The position numbers and the translations under genes are program-made. A DNA stretch of 64,000 nucleotides, from contig NZ_JQNA01000002.1 in assembly GCF_000745015.1 (NCBI RefSeq), forward strand, positions 4,836,001 through 4,900,000, read 5' to 3'. Position 1 is the stretch's first letter, and each line of letters starts with the position of its first letter. The notes beneath the pieces were generated by a model. It searched no databases, was not told where the DNA came from, and was given only the letters and a program-made list of their open reading frames with translations. This document shows, piece after piece, positions 45,007 to 54,315 of the stretch. This stretch comes from Burkholderia sp. 9120 (GTDB taxonomy: Bacteria > Pseudomonadota > Gammaproteobacteria > Burkholderiales > Burkholderiaceae).

Positions 45007-46983
45007 ATGGTTCGACTAGCCAGATTGAGGGAGGCGCTATCTGTCGCGGAAGGCGACCCGGAGCTCGTGCGTTCGCAGCTCCAGGCGTTCGGTCGACAGA
45101 TCCCGTTGCTCTATTTCATCCTGCTGGTCAACACCATGGCCGTCGCGATCACTCATGTGAATTGCGCGCCGGCCTGGCTGTCCATCTATGCGCCGACCGC
45201 CCTCTGCGCGCTGTGCGTGATTCGTTGCGTGCGCTGGTGGCGCGCCCGCCACCGCGTGCTGACTCACGACAAGGCCGTGCCCGAGTTGCGCAAGCTGATC
45301 TGGCTGTCGAGCATTTTCGGCATTGCGTTCAGCACCTGGTCGCTGCTGCTGTTTCCGTACGGCACCGCGTATCAACAGGCGCACGTCGCGTTCTATATCG
45401 CGACCACCGTGATGGGCGGTGTGTTCTGTCTGATGCATCTGCGCGCGGCGGCTTTGCTCGTGTTGTCGATCGTGATCCTAAGCTTCGCGACTTTCATGGT
45501 GTTCACCGGCTCGCCGGTGTTCATCGCGATGGCGATCGACATGACGCTCGTCGGCATTGCCCTCGCGTTTATCGTCGAGCAGTATTACCGCACGTTTACC
45601 GGTGTGGTTCACGCGCAGAGCGAATTGCTGGCAAGCCAGCAGAAAACCCAGCGTTTGAGCGACGACAATTTCCGGCTCGCGAGCATCGACAGTCTGACCG
45701 ACCTGCCCAACCGGCGCAGCTTCTTCGCGTCGTTGCGCGCGCTGTCCGAACAGGCGCTCGGCAGCGGCGGCGGTGGCTTCAACGTGGGGCTGATCGATCT
45801 CGACGGCTTCAAGCAGGTCAACGATATCTACGGCCACGCGAGCGGCGATCTCGTGCTGCAGGAAGTGGGCGTGCGTCTGCTGGCGCTGGCCGAACCCGGC
45901 ATCTTCTTCGCGCGGCTCGGTGGCGACGAATTCGGCGTGCTCGCGCAGCACAAGCAGTCGAACGAAACACTGGTCGAATTGGGGCAGCGCATTTGCCACG
46001 CACTGAGCCAGCCATACCGGGTGGCCGGCAATGTCGCCGAACTGTCGGGCACGATCGGCTGGGCCGCGTTTCCCGAAGCCGGCACCACGGTCGCGCAGGT
46101 ATTCGAACGCGCCGACGCGGCGCTGTACGTCGGCAAGGAAAGCCGCCGCGGCACGCCGGTGATTTTCTCGACCGAACATGAAACGCGGATTCGCCGCTCG
46201 AGTCTCGTGACGCAGGAACTCCGCCACGCGGATCTCGACGCGGAACTGTTTCTGGAGTTTCAGCCGATCTACGACGTGATCTCGCAGCGCACGATCGGTC
46301 TCGAAGCGTTGGGACGCTGGCACAACGCGCGGCTCGGCGCGGTCAAGCCAGAGGAATTCATCCGGATCGCCGAGCGCACCGAACTGATTTTACGCATCAC
46401 CGAAGTGCTGTTGCACAAAGCGCTCGACGAAGCCGCGCGTTGGCCCGCCGAGCTTTATCTGTCGTTCAACCTGTCCGCGATCGACATCTGCACGTCGGCG
46501 CGCGCGCGTCGCCTGATCGACATCGCGCAGGCGAGCGGCGTGCCACCGCACCGCGTGTCGTTCGAAATTACGGAAACGGCCGTGACGCGCGATTTCGAAC
46601 AGGCCCGCGCCTCGCTGACCATGATCAAGAAAGCCGGTTGCCGTGTGTCACTGGATGACTTCGGCACGGGGTATTCGAGCCTGAGCTATGTGCACCGGCT
46701 GCCGTTCGATACGATCAAGATCGACCGTAGTTTCATGACGGATGTGGATACGAACAGCGCGTCCAAAAAGATCGTCAAGTCGGTGCTCGATTTGTGCCGC
46801 AATCTTGGGCTCGAATGTGTCGTGGAAGGATTGGAGACGTCGTCGCAAGCGGCCGTCGTGACCGCGCTCGGCGCGCGCGCCGTGCAGGGCTATCTGTTCA
46901 GCCGGCCGATGCGGGCGAGCGCCATCGCCGCTTATTTGCAGACGGCGCTCGGACAGGGTTATGCGGTTGAGGGACAGGCGTAG
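45007..46983 (+). CDS. membrane GGDEF-EAL cyclic-di-GMP protein
   Basis: This 658-residue protein has an N-terminal membrane region of 5-6 helices (about 30-190), a GGDEF domain with intact RLGGDEFG (about 303-310), and an EAL domain with EALGRW (about 432), FEITET, LDDFGTGYSS, TIKIDRSF, VVEGLET and QGYLFSRP. All catalytic residues of both domains are present, so it may be a diguanylate cyclase, a phosphodiesterase or both. GGACGGGC is close before ATG 45007. No sensor domain is recognised beyond the membrane segment. Confidence 0.95.
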   Translation: MVRLARLREALSVAEGDPELVRSQLQAFGRQIPLLYFILLVNTMAVAITHVNCAPAWLSIYAPTALCALCVIRCVRWWRARHRVLTHDKAVPELRKLIWLSSIFGIAFSTWSLLLFPYGTAYQQAHVAFYIATTVMGGVFCLMHLRAAALLVLSIVILSFATFMVFTGSPVFIAMAIDMTLVGIALAFIVEQYYRTFTGVVHAQSELLASQQKTQRLSDDNFRLASIDSLTDLPNRRSFFASLRALSEQALGSGGGGFNVGLIDLDGFKQVNDIYGHASGDLVLQEVGVRLLALAEPGIFFARLGGDEFGVLAQHKQSNETLVELGQRICHALSQPYRVAGNVAELSGTIGWAAFPEAGTTVAQVFERADAALYVGKESRRGTPVIFSTEHETRIRRSSLVTQELRHADLDAELFLEFQPIYDVISQRTIGLEALGRWHNARLGAVKPEEFIRIAERTELILRITEVLLHKALDEAARWPAELYLSFNLSAIDICTSARARRLIDIAQASGVPPHRVSFEITETAVTRDFEQARASLTMIKKAGCRVSLDDFGTGYSSLSYVHRLPFDTIKIDRSFMTDVDTNSASKKIVKSVLDLCRNLGLECVVEGLETSSQAAVVTALGARAVQGYLFSRPMRASAIAAYLQTALGQGYAVEGQA

Positions 46984-47072
46984 TTAAGTTGTGCGCCTGG
47001 CGGCCGCGGCTGAACGGCGGCTGCGGCTGAACGGCTGCGACTACGCATCTTGCAGCCTGACCTGAACCGCGG

Positions 47073-47804
47073 CTAACCCGGCGGCGCCGGATAGTCCAGC
47101 TTCGGATACCAATCGCTTCCCCGTCCGCCCGGCGTCATATCGAGCACGGTCCAGATCGGCATCACATCGGGCGCGCCGCGCGGGTCCTGTCCGGGATCGG
47201 CGGTCGACGGTCCCATCTCCTCAGCCCAGAAGTGCCGCACCGTGCCATCCGCGGCGCGCGTGAACACGTTGAACGCCGGGTTGTCGTCGCCCGCGGGATC
47301 TTCCGCCGCGTAGTCGCGATTGAAGGTGTTGCCACCCGACGACGCCAGCCGCAAATGCCGCCAGCCCCGCTCCTGCTTGAACGCGACGAGCTTCTCGATC
47401 GGCGCGCGGCCGATCACGACGAACGCCACGCGCTGCAGGATGTCGGGCATTTCGCCGTCGTACGCGCTCAGCAGCGACGTGCACATTGGACAAGGCCGCG
47501 TGCGCTGCGGACCGAACATCCAGTTATAAGTGACGAGCGTGTCGTGCGCGCCGAACAGGCCGGATAAGGTCACCGGCCCCGCTTCACCGTCGAAGCGATA
47601 GTCCTCCGGCACGATGCCGCCCGGCGGCAGCGCGCGGCGCTGCGCGGCGACCCGTTCGATATGGCGTCGCAGCTCGATTTCTTCGGCGAGTAAATCGTTG
47701 CGCGCACTACGATAGGCCGCGCTCTCGTTCGGAAAGCGCGGCGGCGAATCGGCCAGCAGGCGCGCCGGCTTCAGTGTCTGTGCGGATGTGTTTGCTTCGG
47801 TCAT
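47073..47804 (-). CDS. DUF899 thioredoxin-like protein
   Basis: This 243-residue protein is a DUF899 member: LAEEIELRRHIERVAAQRRALPPGG, the YNWMFGPQRTRPCPMCTSLL Cys pair (CPMC) and GRAPIEKLVAFKQERGW are typical. It has a thioredoxin-like fold and is assumed to be a peroxiredoxin-like protein of unknown substrate. It is divergent from a LysR gene with a 353-base gap. Confidence 0.88.
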   Translation of the reverse strand: MTEANTSAQTLKPARLLADSPPRFPNESAAYRSARNDLLAEEIELRRHIERVAAQRRALPPGGIVPEDYRFDGEAGPVTLSGLFGAHDTLVTYNWMFGPQRTRPCPMCTSLLSAYDGEMPDILQRVAFVVIGRAPIEKLVAFKQERGWRHLRLASSGGNTFNRDYAAEDPAGDDNPAFNVFTRAADGTVRHFWAEEMGPSTADPGQDPRGAPDVMPIWTVLDMTPGGRGSDWYPKLDYPAPPG

Positions 47805-48157
47805 CAGCTATCTCCCATGCACGATCGTTGCGGTTGCGGGAAAGGATCAGAGGTGAGTTACAAAGAGCAAACGACCCGGCTTGCCTTTACTTCTCGCTCA
47901 AATCACGGCGCCGTCATTGACTCGCCCCCTATCCACACGACGAACAACGCGACAGCAAATCGACAACCCCAGTCAATTTTTTGCATTCCATCAGCTTTAA
48001 CGTTGCCCTCTCCGGCACGAGCTGTCGACGCATCGCGCCAGGCGCCCAACAACCGGCCGCCCCCCGCAAGGTATCCTTCTGCCCAGAAACAGCCCGCGCG
48101 CCCGCTGCGCAACGGCACTGCCACGGCGCGCCACACGCCGTCCTGAGAGGATGCATC
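47805..48157. other. divergent intergenic region DUF899 / LysR
   Basis: This 353-base gap separates two divergent starts and must carry both promoters. Apart from an AT-rich patch at about 47930-48000, I see no palindrome or coding sequence. Confidence 0.4.
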
Positions 48158-49069
48158 ATGCCGCTTCGTCTGCCGCCTCTGCCGGCGCTTCGCCTGTTCG
48201 AAGCCGCCGGCAGGCATCAAAGTTTCAAGCTCGCCGCCGCCGAGCTGCACGTCACGCCGAGCGCGGTGAGTCATGGCATCGTCGGGCTGGAAGAAGCGCT
48301 CGGTGTCCAGTTGTTCGTGCGCGAACCGCGCGGCATTTCGCTGACCGCGACGGGCGCGGACTATCTGTCCTACGTGTCCGAGGCGTTCTCGCTGATCGCG
48401 ATCGGCACGCAGCGTCTGCCGAACCATCGCGCGAATCGTCCGATCGCGCTGAGCTGCGCGCCGACCTTCGCGTCGCGCTGGCTGCTGCCGCGCCTCGCCC
48501 ATTTTCGCGCGCATTGGCCGAATGTAAATGTGAGCGTCGACACCTCGCATCGGCAGGTGGGTTTCCCCGTCGACGGTTTCGATTTCGCGGTCCGCATGAG
48601 CCGTTCGCCGGTTGCCGGCGCGGCGTGGACGCGGCTGTTCGGCGAGCGCCTCGTGCCCGTGTGCAGCCCCGCGTACCTGGAGAATCTGCGCGACGCGCAC
48701 GGCCATCTCGACCTGCGACGCGCGACGTTGATTCACGTGAACGCCGCGAGCGAAGACTGGCAAGCGTGGCTCGACGCGACCGGTGCGGACGATATCGAAA
48801 CCGCCGATGGCTTACGCGTCGACACGATTCAACTCGCGTTCGAAGCCGCCGGCATGAGCCTTGGCGTCGCACTCGGACGCCGGCCGCTGGTGGATAGCGA
48901 TCTCGCTAGCGGGGCGCTGGTCGAAGCCCGAGCGGAAACGATCGCGTCGGACACAGCCTATTGGCTGGTCAGCGCGGAAAACGCGGAACGTCGCCCGGAG
49001 TTGCTTGATTTCAGACGCTGGCTGGTCAGCGAGGCGGAACAGTTCGACGCGCAATCCGAAGCCGCCTGA
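48158..49069 (+). CDS. LysR-family regulator (GcvA-like)
   Basis: This 303-residue LysR protein reads RLPPLPALRLFEAAGRHQSF at the N-terminus, the recognition helix TPSAVSHGIVGLEEALGVQL, and the wing FVREPRGISLTATG. The effector domain ASRWLLPRLAHFRAHWPNVN and GFDFAVRMSRSP resembles the GcvA branch. GAGAGG precedes ATG 48158. It is followed by an MFS transporter gene on the same strand and is divergent from DUF899; either may be its target. Confidence 0.93.
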   Translation: MPLRLPPLPALRLFEAAGRHQSFKLAAAELHVTPSAVSHGIVGLEEALGVQLFVREPRGISLTATGADYLSYVSEAFSLIAIGTQRLPNHRANRPIALSCAPTFASRWLLPRLAHFRAHWPNVNVSVDTSHRQVGFPVDGFDFAVRMSRSPVAGAAWTRLFGERLVPVCSPAYLENLRDAHGHLDLRRATLIHVNAASEDWQAWLDATGADDIETADGLRVDTIQLAFEAAGMSLGVALGRRPLVDSDLASGALVEARAETIASDTAYWLVSAENAERRPELLDFRRWLVSEAEQFDAQSEAA

Positions 49070-49202
49070 TACCAACCACGAACCACCAGCCACGAACCAC
49101 GCCGCAAACGAACAAGTGAGCCCCACTCACCTGTCATCAAAATCTTTTCTTTTGCCGCTTCTGATGCTCGCTGCGATCATGGGGTCGAAGGAGATCAGAA
49201 CC

Positions 49203-50453
49203 ATGTCCACGACCCACAGCAAACGCTACGCCCCCGTCTTCAACCCGACGACTCTCGTGATCCTCGCCGGCGCGCTCGTGCTGAGCGCGGCGATGGGCAT
49301 CCGCCAGACCTTCGGGCTCTTCATCGGGCCATTCTCGTTCGACCGCGGCCTGCCCGTCACGCAGATCGCGTTCGCCATCGCGCTGCACAACCTAGTGTGG
49401 GGTTTCGCCCAACCCTTCGCGGGCGCCGCCGCGGATCGTTACGGCTCGACGCCCGTGGTCGCATTCGGCGCGACGACATTCGCCGCGGGTCTGGCGTTCG
49501 CCGCGGTCGCACCGAGCGGCGCGATGCTGATCATCGGTATGGGATTGCTGGTCGGCATTGGTGTGAGTTGCACGACCTTCGGCGTGGTATTGCCGGCGGT
49601 GAGTCGCATCGCCACGCCGGAAAAACGCAGCATGGCGATGGGCCTGGTCAGCGCCGGCGGTTCTGCGGGCCAGGTGTTGATGGTGCCGCTCGCGCAAGGC
49701 GTGCGGCTCAGTTGGGGCATCGCCGCGTCGCTGTTCGTGCTGGCCTTTCTGATGCTGCTGGTCGCCCCGCTCGGCATGGTGCTCGACCGTCGCCAACGCA
49801 CTGGCATGCCGGTGCGGGAAACAGCCGCCGAACCGCTGCGCAAGGTGCTGGGTCTCGCGGTCCGGCATCGGGGATACCGGCTGTTGACGCTCGGTTTCTT
49901 CACGTGTGGATTTCAGCTCGCGTTCATCGCCACGCATTTGCCCGAGTATCTGACGCTCTGTCATATGCCCGTCGGTCTCGGCGCGACCGCGCTCGCGTTG
50001 ATCGGCCTGTTCAATATGGCGGGCAGTTGGGCATGCGGCTGGCTGGGCGGACGCTACCGTCAGCATCATGTGCTCGGCTGGCTGTATCTGATCCGCAGCG
50101 CGACGATCGGCACGTTCTTCGTGCTGCCGAAAACGTCCACGTCGGTGATCGTCTTCGCGGCGGTGATGGGCCTGACCTGGCTCGGCACTGTGCCGCTCAC
50201 CAGCGGACTGGTCGCGAAAGTGTTCGGCACGCGGCATCTCGGCAGCCTGTTCGGCGTCTGCTTTCTGAGCCATCAGATGGGCTCGTTTCTCGGCGCGTGG
50301 CTCGGTGGCCTGGTGTTCGATCTGACCGGCTCGTATTCGCTGCTGTGGGAAGCCACCGTCGCGGCCGGACTGTTCGCCGCGATCCTGCACTTCCCGATCG
50401 ACGACGCCACGGTCAACGCGCCCACGTTGCGCGCCGAACCGGCTAGCGCGTAA
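49203..50453 (+). CDS. major facilitator superfamily transporter
   Basis: This 416-residue protein has about 12 transmembrane helices and MFS signatures GAAADRYGSTPVVAFGA and GWLGGRYRQHHVLG, with LSAAMGIRQTFGLFIGPF in helix 1 typical of the monocarboxylate/CynX-like branch. The ribosome-binding site is AAGGAGA, 8 bases before ATG 49203. The substrate is unknown. It follows the LysR gene by 133 bases; short direct CCACGAACCA-type repeats lie between. Confidence 0.9.
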   Translation: MSTTHSKRYAPVFNPTTLVILAGALVLSAAMGIRQTFGLFIGPFSFDRGLPVTQIAFAIALHNLVWGFAQPFAGAAADRYGSTPVVAFGATTFAAGLAFAAVAPSGAMLIIGMGLLVGIGVSCTTFGVVLPAVSRIATPEKRSMAMGLVSAGGSAGQVLMVPLAQGVRLSWGIAASLFVLAFLMLLVAPLGMVLDRRQRTGMPVRETAAEPLRKVLGLAVRHRGYRLLTLGFFTCGFQLAFIATHLPEYLTLCHMPVGLGATALALIGLFNMAGSWACGWLGGRYRQHHVLGWLYLIRSATIGTFFVLPKTSTSVIVFAAVMGLTWLGTVPLTSGLVAKVFGTRHLGSLFGVCFLSHQMGSFLGAWLGGLVFDLTGSYSLLWEATVAAGLFAAILHFPIDDATVNAPTLRAEPASA

Positions 50454-50555
50454 GCGGGCGGAGGAAAAGCGGACGGCTGCGGCTACAGCTACAGGCTTAC
50501 AGCTACGGCTAAAGCTACGGCATGGCCGCGGTCGGCGCGCGGAAGACGGCCCGCG

Positions 50556-51161
50556 CTACGCCGTCGTCTTCTGCCCCGCCGCTTTCGGCACGCGCCCCAT
50601 CAAAAAGAACTCATCATTCGGCCGCATGGAAATCACATTCGCCATGCGGTTCGACAGACCGAAAAACGCCGTGATCGCGGCAATATCCCAGATGTCTTCG
50701 TCGGTGAAGCCCTGCTCGCGCAGCGCCTGAAAGTCGCTTTCGTCGACGCTGCCTGACGCGCGGCACACCTTCAGCGCGAAATCGAGCATCGCTTTCTGGC
50801 GCGCGCTGATATCCGCCTTGCGGTGATTCACGGCGACCTGATCCGCCAGCAAAGGCGATTTTTCGTAAATGCGCAGAATCGCGCCATGCGCGACCACGCA
50901 ATACAGGCACTCGTTCACCGCGCTGGTGGCGACCACGATCATCTCGCGCTCGCCTTTGGTGAGGCAGCCCTCCTTCAGCATCAACGCGTCGTGATAGGCG
51001 AAGAACGCACGGAATTCGTCCGGCCGATGCGCGAGCGTCAGGAACACGTTCGGCACGAAACCCGCTTTTTCTTGCACTTCGAGGATGCGCGCGCGGATAT
51101 CGTCCGGCCAGTCGTTCGGTTCGGGCACGGGATAGCGGCTGATCGGGCTGGCTTGGGTCAT
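50556..51161 (-). CDS. AhpD-like peroxidase-related protein (carboxymuconolactone decarboxylase fold)
   Basis: This 201-residue protein has the alkylhydroperoxidase D-type core: EREMIVVATSAVNECLYCVVAHGAIL with the redox pair CLYC and the proton-relay His. The FLTLAHRPDEFRAFFAYHDALM start matches the 'peroxidase-related enzyme' group. It probably reduces peroxides with a thiol donor. It is a single gene on the minus strand; a 11-bp tandem repeat lies just upstream. Confidence 0.9.
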   Translation of the reverse strand: MTQASPISRYPVPEPNDWPDDIRARILEVQEKAGFVPNVFLTLAHRPDEFRAFFAYHDALMLKEGCLTKGEREMIVVATSAVNECLYCVVAHGAILRIYEKSPLLADQVAVNHRKADISARQKAMLDFALKVCRASGSVDESDFQALREQGFTDEDIWDIAAITAFFGLSNRMANVISMRPNDEFFLMGRVPKAAGQKTTA

Positions 51162-51175
51162 GGCATGTCTCCGTT

Positions 51176-51205
51176 GTATTCGCGTGGTATTCGCGTCGTA
51201 TTCGC
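51176..51205 (+). repeat. 11-bp tandem repeat, 2.7 copies
   Basis: GTATTCGCGTG, GTATTCGCGTC and GTATTCGC follow one another 14 bases upstream of the AhpD-like start, in the 287-base gap before the DedA gene. It may be a regulatory repeat or slippage product. Confidence 0.7.
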
Positions 51206-51448
51206 TTACCTACGGCGACGATTCTAGCAACCGCCGTTCGCCCCGTCGCGCACGCCGCGTCGGGCAAGCTCGCAGCACCGTTTTCCCGCCTGTGCTTAAA
51301 TCGGCCTTTGCCGTGCCATGCCCGCGTAACGACCGAGCGGGTACACTGCACGCCGTCGTGCGGGAACGGAACCTGCGCGGCGGGTCACGGCGCGCCGCCA
51401 GGGCGTGGCCGGTTACACCTTCCTTAATGCATTCCGAGGAGCGCGGTT

Positions 51449-52468
51449 GTGTGGCATTTTCCAGTGGCGATTCCACCCTCGCTCGGCGTTTGGGCCGTTT
51501 TCATGAGCGTGCTCGTCACGCAGCTCGGCCTGCCGGTTCCGGCCGCGCCGATGCTGATTCTCGGCGGCACGATGGCGGCCATGGGACAGACCTCGTATGC
51601 GAGCGTTGTGTTCGCCGCCGTGGCCGCCACGCTGATCGCCGATTCGCTCTGGTTCTTCACCGGCCGCGCCTACGGCCGGCGTCTGCTGAACTATCTGGTG
51701 CGCTTCTCGCTGTCGCTCGATACCACGGTGCGGGTCGCGCGCAACACGTATGAACGGCACGGCGCGCCGATCCTCACTGTCGCCAAGTTCCTGCCGGGGC
51801 TCGGCCTGATTTCCGCGCCGCTGCTCGGCACGACCGCGATCAACGTCAGCGTCTTTCTGCTGTGGGACCTGATCGGCGCGACGCTGTGGGCGAGCGTATG
51901 GGTGATCGGCGGCGCGGCGCTGCACGACCAGATCGTGCAGCTGATGCTGCTCGTGCGGCAGAACGGCGGCACGATCGTCGACGCGTTCGCGGCGATCTTC
52001 GTCGCCGCGCTGCTCTATCGCTGGGTACGCCGTCTGCAATTTCGCCGCTGGCTCGCGCACACGCGCATCTCGCCGGATCAACTCGACGAATTGATGAAGT
52101 CGAACGAGCCGCCGCTGATTTTCGACGCCAGACCGTACAGCGTGCGCGAGAAGGAATCGCATCGGATTGCCGGCGCCGTGCCGCTGGATCTGGATTCACC
52201 TGAGCTGATTCGTCCCGAACTGCTGAAGCGGCCGATTGTCGTCTACTGCGTGTGCCCGAACGAAGCGACCGCCAAGCGGATCGTCAACCAGTTGCATCGC
52301 AAGAATATCCACCATATTCGCGCGCTCAAGGGCGGCCTCGACGCGTGGGAAAAGCGCGGCTATCCGGTGGAACCGCTGCCGCACGATTTCTATACCGCGA
52401 AGGCTCATCTGATCGAAGATGAAGGCAACGAGGGCGAATATACGGTGCGCGCAAGACTCGCGGACTAA
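51449..52468 (+). CDS. DedA-family membrane protein fused to a rhodanese domain
   Basis: The N-terminal roughly 200 residues form a DedA/VTT membrane domain (LGLPVPAAPMLILGGTM, FFTGRAYGRRLL, VAKFLPGLGLISAPLLG), followed by a linker and a rhodanese domain (about 225-315, LIFDARPYSVREKESHRIAGA, VVYCVCPNEATA with the active-site Cys at about 266). DedA proteins flip phospholipids; a rhodanese moves sulfane sulfur. The GTG start 51449 has GAGGAG 7 bases upstream. The fusion suggests sulfur or thiol chemistry at the membrane. Confidence 0.92.
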   Translation: MWHFPVAIPPSLGVWAVFMSVLVTQLGLPVPAAPMLILGGTMAAMGQTSYASVVFAAVAATLIADSLWFFTGRAYGRRLLNYLVRFSLSLDTTVRVARNTYERHGAPILTVAKFLPGLGLISAPLLGTTAINVSVFLLWDLIGATLWASVWVIGGAALHDQIVQLMLLVRQNGGTIVDAFAAIFVAALLYRWVRRLQFRRWLAHTRISPDQLDELMKSNEPPLIFDARPYSVREKESHRIAGAVPLDLDSPELIRPELLKRPIVVYCVCPNEATAKRIVNQLHRKNIHHIRALKGGLDAWEKRGYPVEPLPHDFYTAKAHLIEDEGNEGEYTVRARLAD

Positions 52469-52519
52469 GCGACCGTTCGCCATATCGCCGCACTAAAAAT
52501 CCGCTTGCGCCCATCACAC

Positions 52520-52557
52520 AATGTGTGCAACATGCATATATGCACGTTGCACACATT
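52520..52557. promoter_or_regulatory. 38-bp near-perfect palindrome, MarR operator candidate
   Basis: These 38 bases are self-complementary except for one base pair, with arms AATGTGTGCAAC and GTTGCACACATT around a CATGCATATATGCACG core. The palindrome ends 11 bases before the MarR start, so a bound repressor would block transcription or start of translation. Such an operator near a MarR gene usually mediates autoregulation. Confidence 0.8.
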
Positions 52558-52568
52558 GAGGTGTCCCC

Positions 52569-53102
52569 ATGACGCAGCGCACAGAAAACCTGCTCGGCGT
52601 GCTCGCCCTGCTGGTCACCGACGAGATGAACGCACCGCCCGCCGCGGCGGCGCTCGCTGGCCCCACCGCGCGCGCCATGCTCAACGCGATCGGCCAATAT
52701 CCGGACTCGTCGATTGAAGTGCTGCGCGAGGCGGTCGATCTGTCGCATCCCGCCGCCGTGCGCGCCGTGGCAGGGTTGGTCGACGCGGGCCTCGTCGAGA
52801 AAAACGCCGGAGCGGACAAACGCGCCGTCGCCCTTTCCTTGACCGCGGACGGCAAACGCGAGGTCAAACGCCTGCGCACGGCGCGCGACAGGATGCTGCA
52901 ACGCGTGGTCGGGCGGCTCGACGACCGCGAGCGCGACGTGCTGGAAAGCCTGCTGATCAAGATTCTCTATAGCGAGACCCGCGACCCCGCGCACGCCATG
53001 CAGTTGTGCCGCCTGTGCGACGACGGGCCGTGCCTGAAGGCCGGCTGTCCGGTGGAATGCCGCGAACAGGGCCTACCGATGCCCGAACGGAGCGGTGCAT
53101 GA
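52569..53102 (+). CDS. MarR-family regulator with a C-terminal Cys cluster
   Basis: This 177-residue MarR protein has the winged helix (EVLREAVDLSHPAAVRAVAGL, DAGLVEKNAGADKRAVALSLT). After the dimerisation helices it carries an unusual tail of five Cys: Cys-x2-Cys-x4-Cys-x4-Cys-x3-Cys (CRLCDDGPCLKAGCPVEC), which may bind metal or form disulfides, so the regulator may sense redox or metal. It overlaps the MFS gene start by 4 bases, so both are controlled together. The 38-bp palindrome lies directly upstream. Confidence 0.9.
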   Translation: MTQRTENLLGVLALLVTDEMNAPPAAAALAGPTARAMLNAIGQYPDSSIEVLREAVDLSHPAAVRAVAGLVDAGLVEKNAGADKRAVALSLTADGKREVKRLRTARDRMLQRVVGRLDDRERDVLESLLIKILYSETRDPAHAMQLCRLCDDGPCLKAGCPVECREQGLPMPERSGA

Positions 53103-54289
53103 CTGCCCCCGCGCCCACGGTGCGCTGGCCGGCGATCGCCGCGCTGACCGCCGTGTCGGCGTTGGCGCAGATCGGCCAGTTCGGCATCGGCTTCATGGTG
53201 CTGCCCGTCTGGCTCGCGCAGCGCGGCCTGGATGCGCCGCGCGCCGGCCTGTTCTCGGCTGCGCAATGGGCCGGCATGCTGGGCGGTTTGTTGCTGGCGC
53301 CGTGGCTCATTGCGCGCATCGGCGCAAAGCGCACCGTGTCGCTCGGGCTCGCGGCCACACTCGTTGCGTTCGCCACCATCGGCGAGTTGGGGTGGCCGCT
53401 GTGGCTCGTGCCCGGACTGCTGACCGGGCTCGGCATCGGCTTGCGCTGGATCGCCAACGAAACCTGGCTCTATCGCCTCGTGCCGCCGGCATCGAGCGGA
53501 CGTGTGGTCGGCGTGCATGAGGCGCTGATCGCCACGGCCGGTGTCGTCGGTCCCGCGTTGGCCGCCTGGTGCGCGGTCGACGAACGCGTCATCTTCGCGG
53601 CCGGCGCGGCCTTCACGGCCGCTGCGGCGCTGCCGCTGTGGCTGACCGCATCGGACGACAAACGGCCTGCTGGCGAGCCGTTAAAGCCCGCACAAAGCGA
53701 CCGGCGCGTGCCGATCGGTCCACTGGTCAGCCTCGGCATGGTGGTCGTCGCGGCCGGCGGCATCGGCGACGGCGCGCTGTACGGCCTGTTTCCCCTGTTC
53801 GCCGACGCGCACGGTCTCTCTTCCACGCAAACGGCAACGCTGCTGATGCTGTTCGGCGTCGGCGGCATGGCGCTGCAATTTCCGGTGGGCTGGTTCGCGG
53901 ATCGTGCCGGGCTCGCCGCCGCCGTAATCGTCTGCGCGGCGCTCAGCACGCTGGCGATCTGCGGGTTCGCGACCGCCGCGCCGGCATCGGCGCTTGCAGC
54001 CGCGAGCGCGGTGCTGCTCGGCGGCATGAACAGTTCGTACATCACGCTTGGGATGGTCGCGGCAGCCTGCGGCGAAAAGGCCGCGTTGACGCGCAATATG
54101 CGGTTGGTGTCGCTCACATTCACCGCGAGTTCGATCGTCGGCCCGCTCGCCGCGGGATTCGCAATGAAAGCGCGCGGCAGCGACATGCTGATGTGGCAAC
54201 TCGCGCTGATGAGCGGCGCGCTGGCGGTCTACACGCTAGGTTTGCGCGAAGGCCGGCGCCAGCCTGGTCGATCTTCATCGATGGGCTAA
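53099..54289 (+). CDS. major facilitator superfamily transporter coupled to MarR
   Basis: This 396-residue MFS protein has 12 hydrophobic segments and reads GQFGIGFMVLPVWLAQRGLD in helix 1, RWIANETWLYRLVPPASSGRV after helix 4 and WFADRAGLAAAVIVCAAL late. It belongs to a YcaD-like branch; the substrate is unknown. ATG 53099 overlaps the MarR stop. The MarR-MFS pair behind a palindrome is a typical drug- or compound-induced efflux unit. Confidence 0.9.
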   Translation: MTAPAPTVRWPAIAALTAVSALAQIGQFGIGFMVLPVWLAQRGLDAPRAGLFSAAQWAGMLGGLLLAPWLIARIGAKRTVSLGLAATLVAFATIGELGWPLWLVPGLLTGLGIGLRWIANETWLYRLVPPASSGRVVGVHEALIATAGVVGPALAAWCAVDERVIFAAGAAFTAAAALPLWLTASDDKRPAGEPLKPAQSDRRVPIGPLVSLGMVVVAAGGIGDGALYGLFPLFADAHGLSSTQTATLLMLFGVGGMALQFPVGWFADRAGLAAAVIVCAALSTLAICGFATAAPASALAAASAVLLGGMNSSYITLGMVAAACGEKAALTRNMRLVSLTFTASSIVGPLAAGFAMKARGSDMLMWQLALMSGALAVYTLGLREGRRQPGRSSSMG

Positions 54290-54315
54290 CGCCGGGCTTA
54301 TCGCAACAACAACGC

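Noticed and set aside
46984..47072. Short direct repeats (GCGGCTGAAC) after the GGDEF-EAL gene as a mobile-element trace
   Set aside because: Only a few imperfect units, no inverted ends or target duplication; ordinary low-complexity DNA.
50454..50555. GGCTAC/AGCTAC repeats as a CRISPR-like or regulatory array
   Set aside because: Units are 6-8 bases, irregular and without spacers; simple low-complexity sequence.
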